Of a DNA stretch of 41,042 bases, positions 33,549-41,042 are shown piece after piece (positions within the stretch are counted from its first letter, which is position 1; each line of letters starts with the position of its first letter). Position numbers and translations under genes: made by a program. Under the pieces are notes generated by a model. That model worked only from the letters and a program-made list of their open reading frames with translations, searched no databases and was not told the DNA's origin. Origin of the DNA: Chitinophaga pinensis (GTDB taxonomy: Bacteria; Bacteroidota; Bacteroidia; NS11-12g; UBA9320); assembly GCA_945889315.1 (NCBI GenBank), contig CAMDBP010000015.1, forward strand, positions 1 through 41,042, given 5' to 3'.

Positions 33549-36035
33549 TTAAAAGAGGACATTCACCTTCATCATCCAATTAAATCCTGCCATAGGATAT
33601 ACATAATTAAAATCCTGTCTGTCACCACCTAAATACCCACTAAAGGTATATCCATTAGGGGCATAAAATTGGTTAAGGACATTGTTTAAGTAAAGTCCGA
33701 CATTAATGATTTTAGCGCCTTTTAATTCGGAAGCGGTATAGTTAATACTAAAATCTACATTGGTGAAAGCATCCAAGCTTCGCATATCATTTTGAGTATT
33801 GTCCAAATATTGTTTGCCGACATACTTGCCACTTGCATTTAACGTAAAAAAGGCGTTTGCCTTATAGCTCAAAAGAGCTGCAGCGATGGTGTTCGGAGAG
33901 AAGGCTATATCGGTATTTACAAATTGCTCACTAATCTGTGTGGGCCAGTTATCCCAGTCATCCGTGTACTGCGTATAGTACTGAATTTTATTTTCTGATA
34001 GTGTCACGTTTCCTCCGCCTTGTAATTTTTTAGTAATAGGGTATTGAAAATCAAATTCTATTCCACTACGATAGCTGTTTTTTACATTGGTACGAATAGC
34101 TTGCCCCACATCATTTACGGCTCCTGTTAGCACCAATTGATTAGTATACTGCATGCTGTAAAAATTTACATTCAGCTGCTTTCTTTTGTTCGCATATCTA
34201 TATCCTACTTCTATATTTTCCATAGTTTCAGGCAAGGGCCTAGTACTGGTTTTATTGTCTCTAAAATCATCGCGAACGGGCTCTCTGTTACCTACGGCAA
34301 ATACGCCGTAAAAGGTGTTGTTTTTAAGTAGGTAGGTAATGCCTATTTTAGGATTAAAGAACAAAAAATTTACTTCTTGTGGAGCAAGGTTAAGACTGTC
34401 GTCTAAGCCTTCAAATTGATAATTTATCGTACGATATTGTAAGTCGATATAAGGAATTAAGTTATTGTAGTTATAAGACTGACGGACGTATAAATTCCCA
34501 TCTATTTTGGTCGCGTTGTTGTCATAATATATAGCATTGAGGGCTTTATAATCCGTAAATTCGGTGGCGATAGCTTCTCCAAAGTGACGTCCATTGTAGC
34601 TGCTCAACCCACCGCCAATTATCGTTTCAAATTTATTTCGATTATAGGTCACATTAGCAATGGTTCCTACTAGCGTATTATCTAACCATCTTCTGCGTAT
34701 CACATCACCTACGAAGGAAGTGTCGCCGGTAGGTTGTACGCTTCCAATACCGTAATTAGCAAGTGTTTCTTGTGCTTTAAATTGCTCAAAGTATCCTTTA
34801 CCTGTTGTTATATATGCCGCTGTATTTAGCTTTAAAAAGCTACTGAATTCGTGGTCAAAGAAAAACTGATAATGATTTTGTGTATAGCGATCTACCTCAT
34901 TTTCATAGGTGTAGAAATTATAGGTTTTGCTATTACTTTCTTGTAAGTTTTGAAGATCATCCCCACCTATAGCCAGTTGATTGATGTACCTGTTTTCTCC
35001 TGCTATATCGCCCTTATAAACTGGCTGAGGTATGCCCCACCACGCTTGATACGTTCGTTCACTACCTAAGAGGATATTGGTTTTAAAAACGGATTTATCC
35101 CAATATTTAGCAGCCACCAAGTTAGCAGATTTTAAATCTGAACTTGCTCGGTCTATGTAGCCATCACTTTGTATCAAGCTGCCTCTGAGTTGAAACGCCC
35201 AATTATTTTTTAATCTACCTGTGTTGTGGAGCAGAGAAAATCGTTGCGTATTGAAACTCCCCACTCCAAAGCTTGTTTGCGTAGATGATTCTTTGGGTAA
35301 TTCATTTGTGCGAATATTTACACTTGCGCCAAAAGCGGCGGCTCCATTTGTGCTTGTGCCCACTCCTCGTTGTATCTGTAAGCTTTCAGTGGAGGTAGCA
35401 AGATCTGGCATATTTACCCAGAACATTCCTTGGCTTTCGGCATCGTTTATAGGTATTCCATTCACAGTAATATTTACGCGCGTAGGATCGATGCCACGTA
35501 CACGAATTCCAGTATAACCCACGCCATTTCCAGCGTCTGAAGATATTACGGTACTTGGCGTCATATTGAGTAAAAACGGGAAGTCTTTACTTTGATCCAT
35601 CATTTCTATTTCTTCCTTTTTGATATTTGTAAATGTAGATGGGGTAGTATTTTTTGCACGTACGGTCGTAATGACCGCCGCATCTAAAAATGCCATATCG
35701 GGCAATAAAAAGAAAATCTTCTCGGGACCTTTTTGTGAATTAACATAGACCACGCAAGAATCAACGAATGTTTTATATCCTACATGGGTTATTGCTGCTT
35801 GGTACTTTCCCGATGGAATATTTTCTATGTAGATGGAGCCATTTTCAGTAGAGTAGGTGGTAAATGTTTTTTGCTTGTTACTTAACCTAATAAATGCAGA
35901 AGCTATAGGCTCATAGCTACTTGCATTTTTTAGTTGAGCATTGAAGGTGTTTTGCCCAGAGCATATAATGGTAGAGATCACAAATAGTGAGAGTAAAGAA
36001 GCTACCTGGCGGCTTATACTAGATTGTTTTTTCAT
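33549..36035 (-). CDS. TonB-dependent receptor under TPP riboswitch control (probable thiamine importer)
   Basis: An 828-residue outer-membrane protein. A signal peptide (VASLLSLFVISTIICSGQ) is followed by a carboxypeptidase-regulatory-like domain (about 30-115), then the plug (FPFLLNMTPSTVISSDAGNG, TGIRVRGIDPTRVNITVNGI, MFWVNMPDLATSTESLQIQR, GTSTNGAAAFGASVNI). A barrel follows and ends VNVLF with the terminal aromatic residue expected of outer-membrane proteins. The leader carries a TPP riboswitch, so expression should fall when thiamine pyrophosphate is ample. TPP-regulated TonB receptors have been predicted as thiamine or precursor transporters in Bacteroidota. Here the gene stands alone, without an inner-membrane PnuT-type transporter or thiamine kinase. 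Confidence 0.9.
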   Translation of the reverse strand: MKKQSSISRQVASLLSLFVISTIICSGQNTFNAQLKNASSYEPIASAFIRLSNKQKTFTTYSTENGSIYIENIPSGKYQAAITHVGYKTFVDSCVVYVNSQKGPEKIFFLLPDMAFLDAAVITTVRAKNTTPSTFTNIKKEEIEMMDQSKDFPFLLNMTPSTVISSDAGNGVGYTGIRVRGIDPTRVNITVNGIPINDAESQGMFWVNMPDLATSTESLQIQRGVGTSTNGAAAFGASVNIRTNELPKESSTQTSFGVGSFNTQRFSLLHNTGRLKNNWAFQLRGSLIQSDGYIDRASSDLKSANLVAAKYWDKSVFKTNILLGSERTYQAWWGIPQPVYKGDIAGENRYINQLAIGGDDLQNLQESNSKTYNFYTYENEVDRYTQNHYQFFFDHEFSSFLKLNTAAYITTGKGYFEQFKAQETLANYGIGSVQPTGDTSFVGDVIRRRWLDNTLVGTIANVTYNRNKFETIIGGGLSSYNGRHFGEAIATEFTDYKALNAIYYDNNATKIDGNLYVRQSYNYNNLIPYIDLQYRTINYQFEGLDDSLNLAPQEVNFLFFNPKIGITYLLKNNTFYGVFAVGNREPVRDDFRDNKTSTRPLPETMENIEVGYRYANKRKQLNVNFYSMQYTNQLVLTGAVNDVGQAIRTNVKNSYRSGIEFDFQYPITKKLQGGGNVTLSENKIQYYTQYTDDWDNWPTQISEQFVNTDIAFSPNTIAAALLSYKANAFFTLNASGKYVGKQYLDNTQNDMRSLDAFTNVDFSINYTASELKGAKIINVGLYLNNVLNQFYAPNGYTFSGYLGGDRQDFNYVYPMAGFNWMMKVNVLF

Positions 36036-36063
36036 TCCTGTGTTTCATTTTAAAATTACAGGA
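36036..36063 (-). promoter_or_regulatory. Possible ribosome-site-sequestering hairpin of the TPP-regulated gene
   Basis: On the minus strand ACAGGA lies directly before the ATG at 36035 and is perfectly complementary to TCCTGT 16 bases upstream (36063-36058). Closing this hairpin would hide the ribosome site, which would make the riboswitch act on translation. Confidence 0.4.
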
Positions 36064-36091
36064 GTGTTGAGAGATACCGTACTATCTTTTA

Positions 36092-36190
36092 TTCCCTACG
36101 GCAGCATTATCTGCATCAGGTTTCGTTCGCAGAAGCGAATCGTGGGTATCATCTCAGCAATGCAGAAATTATGGTCTGCAAAGCACCCCT
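36092..36190 (-). promoter_or_regulatory. TPP riboswitch (THI-box)
   Basis: The minus strand carries the conserved parts in order: GGGGTGC (36189-36183), GCTGAGATGATACCC (36158-36144), then ACCTGATGCAGATAATGC followed by TGCCGTAGGGAA (36121-36092). GGGT pairs with ACCC as helix P2, GCAGA/TCTGC forms an extra P3-type stem, and TTCGC/GCGAA forms the P4-P5 side hairpin. These match the thiM-type aptamer that binds thiamine pyrophosphate. It is located 57 bases before the TonB receptor start. Confidence 0.92.
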
Positions 36191-36199
36191 TTGTTGGGG

Positions 36200-36207
36200 C
36201 AAATGTA
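36200..36207 (-). promoter_or_regulatory. Minus-7 element of the TPP-regulated transcript
   Basis: On the minus strand TACATTTG (36207-36200) is a perfect TANNTTTG match placed just before the aptamer, so the RNA would begin almost at the riboswitch. The minus-33 half is unclear. Confidence 0.55.
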
Positions 36208-36319
36208 TATGAACAGATTGTTTTTTAGCTATTACAGTAAAAAGATATTTTTGGGTATGCCGTAACCTAAGCATAGATAGATTCCATAATAGCATTTTAG
36301 GGATACAATAGTGTTACAC

Positions 36320-36351
36320 TTGGTTCACTTTTGCAAAAACTAATAACTTTG
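36320..36351 (+). promoter_or_regulatory. Promoter of icd
   Basis: TTG (36320-36322), 21 bases, then TAACTTTG (36344-36351), a perfect minus-7 element 26 bases before the ATG. Confidence 0.6.
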
Positions 36352-36362
36352 CACCCATTTAA

Positions 36363-38603
<2,241 letters not shown>

Positions 38604-38784
38604 AATTACGAAGTTTAAGCGTTCTATTCATTTTTTCTTTAGGTATTCCCTAACATCGCAGGTAAAGCTTGCGTATATAAGAGTACATAACCATCAAATA
38701 TGAATTTTTTGAGAAATGCACAGCTAAACATAAATCCAAAAAAAAATGCACAAGAATTTTAATCGTAGTGCTAAAAAGAGAATA

Positions 38785-38802
38785 ATCTAAGTTCCCTTAG
38801 AT
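38785..38802 (-). terminator. Probable terminator of the gldH-lpd operon
   Basis: A perfect 7-bp stem ATCTAAG/CTTAGAT with a four-base loop lies just after the lpd stop. On the minus strand it is followed by a T-rich tract (TTATTCTCTTTTT). The stem is AT-rich, hence moderate confidence. Confidence 0.5.
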
Positions 38803-38808
38803 AAAAGA

Positions 38809-40203
38809 TTAAGAGTGTAACGCCCGATTGCCAGTGGCCGCTAGTGCAGCTTCTTTGGTTACTTCACTGGTTGTAGGATGGGCATGGCAAATACGTGCAA
38901 TATCTTCTGCACTTGCACGAAACTCCATCGCAACGGCGATTTCAGAAATCATATCGGCAACACGTGGTCCTATCATATGGGCACCAATTACTTCATCCGT
39001 CTCTGCATCGGCTAGTATTTTTACAAAACCATCAGTATCCATGCCCGCAACAGCACGACCATTGGCTCTAAATGGAAATTGACCTACTTTGTATTTTATT
39101 CCTGAAGCTTTAAGTTGCTCTTCTGTTTGGCCGATTCCTGCAATCTCAGGCCAGGTATATACTACGCCTGGGATAAGATTATAATTGATATGGGGTTTTT
39201 GTCCAGCTAATATTTCTGCAACCATCACGCCTTCTTCCTCTGCTTTGTGGGCAAGCATGGCACCTTTTACCACATCACCTATCGCGTAGATAGTCGGAAC
39301 ATTGGTTTGTAAGTGATCGTTGGTTTCTATTCTTCCTTTGTCATCCAGTTTAACTCCTGCTTTGTCTGCGCCTAGTCCATCTGTATACGGACGTCTGCCT
39401 ACCGATACCAAACAATAGTCCGCTTCTAACGCTATATTCCCTTTTTTGCCTTCTGCGTTTACCGTAACCACTTTACCATTGGTAGTTACTGATGTAACTT
39501 TATGACCCAGGTATAAGTTCATACCTTGTTTCTTTAAGATACGTCCCATTTCTTTACCTAAGCCAGCATCCATGGTAGAGATTACACTGTCGGCATATTC
39601 TACTACGCTCACTTCAGCGCCTAGCCTATGGTACACAGAACCGAGTTCTAAACCAATTACACCGCCGCCTATTACCACTAGGTGTTTAGGTATTTCGGTT
39701 AAGGTTAAGGCTTCAGTAGAAGATATTACGCGTTTTTTATCGATCTCCATTCCTGGAAAGCTAGTTGGCTTACTTCCGGTCGCAATTACAATATTTTTAG
39801 CAGAGATAGTTTCTTTCTTTTCGCCGTCTATTTGGATAGTATTGGCATCTAAAAATGACCCCATTCCTAAGTACACATCAACCTTATTTTTTTTCATAAG
39901 GAAATCAACGCCTTTCGTCATTTGGTCTACCACGCCTTGCTTACGGGCAATCATTTGCTTAAAATCTATTTTAGGCGTTCCGATGCTAATACCGTGATCG
40001 GCAAACTTATGTACCGCATCATGATATTGATGAGAGCTATCTAGCAACGCTTTACTAGGAATACAACCTACGTTCAGGCATGTGCCTCCAAGGGTTGCGT
40101 ATTTTTCGATGATAGCGGTTTTAAGTCCTAACTGTGCACATCGAATAGCGCATACATATCCGCCTGGCCCACTTCCTATTATTGCTACGTCGTAATTATT
40201 CAT
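38809..40203 (-). CDS. lpd: Dihydrolipoyl dehydrogenase (E3)
   Basis: A 464-residue flavoprotein that reoxidises dihydrolipoyl groups of the pyruvate and 2-oxoglutarate dehydrogenase complexes and of the glycine cleavage system, passing electrons to NAD. The FAD-binding GSGPGG is near residues 10-15, and the redox disulfide is CLNVGC (Cys 42 and Cys 47). The NAD-binding GGGVIGLELGSVYHRLG lies near 178-194, and the C-terminal HPTTSE (442-447) supplies the catalytic His and Glu. The chain is complete. It begins four bases after gldH, so the two probably share an mRNA. The E1 and E2 genes are elsewhere. Confidence 0.96.
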   Translation of the reverse strand: MNNYDVAIIGSGPGGYVCAIRCAQLGLKTAIIEKYATLGGTCLNVGCIPSKALLDSSHQYHDAVHKFADHGISIGTPKIDFKQMIARKQGVVDQMTKGVDFLMKKNKVDVYLGMGSFLDANTIQIDGEKKETISAKNIVIATGSKPTSFPGMEIDKKRVISSTEALTLTEIPKHLVVIGGGVIGLELGSVYHRLGAEVSVVEYADSVISTMDAGLGKEMGRILKKQGMNLYLGHKVTSVTTNGKVVTVNAEGKKGNIALEADYCLVSVGRRPYTDGLGADKAGVKLDDKGRIETNDHLQTNVPTIYAIGDVVKGAMLAHKAEEEGVMVAEILAGQKPHINYNLIPGVVYTWPEIAGIGQTEEQLKASGIKYKVGQFPFRANGRAVAGMDTDGFVKILADAETDEVIGAHMIGPRVADMISEIAVAMEFRASAEDIARICHAHPTTSEVTKEAALAATGNRALHS

Positions 40204-40207
40204 GTTG

Positions 40208-40681
40208 TTAAAATATTTCTTCTTGTTGTTCCACTCTTAATCCGGCAGATACTATGTTTGGAACAGACTCCAATCGCATATCTTGACTTATGGAAACGGT
40301 ATATTTTCCCTTTTGGGTTAAAAACTTTCTATGAAAAACGGGTATTCTAAAGGTGATAACATCTCCCAATCCTGAACCTAACCATTTGCCAGATTTCTCA
40401 GCAAGTTGAAGGGGTACGTTATATTCTTTTGAACTACTGTCTGGAAAAGTAATGTTCATTTTTATATGAAAATTAGCGTAAGTGTAATCGCCGTTTATTC
40501 TCAAATTGGCTGATAGTTGGTGATAATGTCCGGGTTCCAATACTTCAAACGAATCGATGATAACGTCTTTGTATCCCCAGCCTGAAACAGGGAGTGTATG
40601 ATATTCATCTACCAATACATCTTCGTTGCACCCAGCAAATAAAAACGCGGTGATGGCTAGTATGAAAAGGTATTTTTTCAA
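40208..40681 (-). CDS. gldH: Gliding motility lipoprotein GldH
   Basis: A lipoprotein of about 157 residues if translation starts at TTG 40681, which gives KKYLFILAITAFLFAGC-NED with the lipidated Cys at 18. An ATG at 40720 is in frame 13 codons earlier, but the perfect minus-7 element at 40697-40690 lies downstream of it. The mature part starts EDVLVDEYHTLPVSGW, typical of GldH, and consists of beta strands (YANFHIKMNITFPDSS, GKYTVSISQDMRLE). GldH is needed for gliding and stabilises the motility machinery with GldK/GldL-type proteins in Flavobacterium. With sprA it points to a type IX/gliding organism. lpd starts four bases after its stop. Confidence 0.85.
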   Translation of the reverse strand: MKKYLFILAITAFLFAGCNEDVLVDEYHTLPVSGWGYKDVIIDSFEVLEPGHYHQLSANLRINGDYTYANFHIKMNITFPDSSSKEYNVPLQLAEKSGKWLGSGLGDVITFRIPVFHRKFLTQKGKYTVSISQDMRLESVPNIVSAGLRVEQQEEIF

Positions 40682-40689
40682 GGGTAAGG

Positions 40690-40697
40690 CAAAGGTA
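40690..40697 (-). promoter_or_regulatory. Minus-7 element of gldH-lpd
   Basis: On the minus strand TACCTTTG (40697-40690) is a perfect TANNTTTG match ending eight bases before the proposed TTG start of gldH. A TTTG lies about 24 bases upstream, slightly farther than ideal. Confidence 0.5.
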
Positions 40698-40885
40698 GAA
40701 AAATAACGATACTGAAGCATTCAAATTTATAAGTATGTAAAACTATACTATGATGTTGCTTTAATATTATTTAAGTGCGTGCTTTATTGTCTCTAATGTA
40801 TCCTAAAAGGTCACAGTATGTTCATTTTAATAAAAAATATTCCATTTCCCGTTTACCTTTTTAACTTGTGCCGTATTAATCAGCT

Positions 40886-41042
40886 ATGCTAAAAAAAGTC
40901 ATCTTCATCGCTTTTTCTATTTTCCTGAGTGTTTCCTCTTTTGCTTTAGATGAGATAAAATCAGATATTAAGAAAGTAACCGTTTTTTTAAATGGAGCCC
41001 AGGTAACTCGTTCATTTACTTCTAAAATATCAGGGGGTACAC
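40886..41042 (+). CDS. MuiA/DUF4139-family protein, N-terminal part (cut by window end)
   Basis: ATG 40886 opens a frame that runs to the window edge (52 full codons). It has a signal peptide (MLKKVIFIAFSIFLSVSSFA, cleavage near LDE) followed by IKKVTVFLNGAQVTRSF, the characteristic start of the DUF4140 N-terminal domain of MuiA-type 'mucoidy inhibitor' proteins, which carry a DUF4139 C-terminal domain. These are exported proteins of unknown biochemical role. The full gene, normally 500-600 codons, lies beyond the window. Confidence 0.75.
   Translation, partial: MLKKVIFIAFSIFLSVSSFALDEIKSDIKKVTVFLNGAQVTRSFTSKISGGT

Overview
The window is a stretch of an AT-rich Bacteroidota chromosome. The flavobacterial side of the phylum is the best guess, but the sequence alone does not fix genus or family. 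The evidence is sprA next to ruvA, gldH, a TonB receptor paired with a DUF4249 lipoprotein, a second TonB receptor behind a TPP riboswitch, monomeric isocitrate dehydrogenase, a tmRNA tag ending AMAA, and many TANNTTTG minus-7 promoter elements with few obvious Shine-Dalgarno sites. Both ends cut through genes. I see no insertion sequence, prophage, CRISPR array, toxin-antitoxin pair or broken large gene, so this looks like mostly core chromosome.

Layout. 1-64 is the tail of a membrane protein, followed by a terminator and a minus-strand tmRNA (117-485). 632-5615 holds a small exported orphan, an alanine dehydrogenase/saccharopine reductase-like enzyme, and a TonB receptor with its DUF4249 partner. 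5685-13369 (minus) is sprA, the giant translocon of the type IX secretion system, preceded by ruvA. 13514-15331 carries an EamA transporter and a Cys-rich exported orphan on the minus strand, with a possible 28-residue peptide gene just before it. 15332-17401 is the operon yicC-gmk-nadD, convergent with ftsH (17473-19566, minus).

19781-31632 is mostly metabolic: kbl, an SGNH hydrolase (minus), fhs, a DnaJ-KTSC protein, a threonine aldolase, acs (minus), a bestrophin-type channel, a CrtA-like monooxygenase, a YqhD-like alcohol dehydrogenase, a small membrane protein with an HWP motif, and menB. Several of these meet at glycine, acetaldehyde, acetyl-CoA and one-carbon units, although they are separate transcription units. 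31687-33512 has trxA and tRNA-Pro(GGG) on the minus strand, then a 0.4-kb spacer with an iterated TTTAAA motif, an Ala-rich mini-lipoprotein and a DUF2461 protein. 33549-36207 (minus) is a TonB receptor controlled by a TPP riboswitch, so probably an importer of thiamine or a precursor. Monomeric icd follows, then the minus-strand pair gldH-lpd, and the start of a MuiA/DUF4139 protein at the right edge.

The observations most worth a second look are the thiamine-regulated TonB receptor with a possible ribosome-site-sequestering hairpin, the Cys-rich exported orphan with its candidate upstream peptide, the repeated placement of TANNTTTG only 4-10 nt before start codons (suggesting leaderless or near-leaderless mRNAs, including GTG and TTG starts), and the TTTAAA repeat ahead of the Ala-rich lipoprotein. 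All family names come from reading the sequence; no database search was run.
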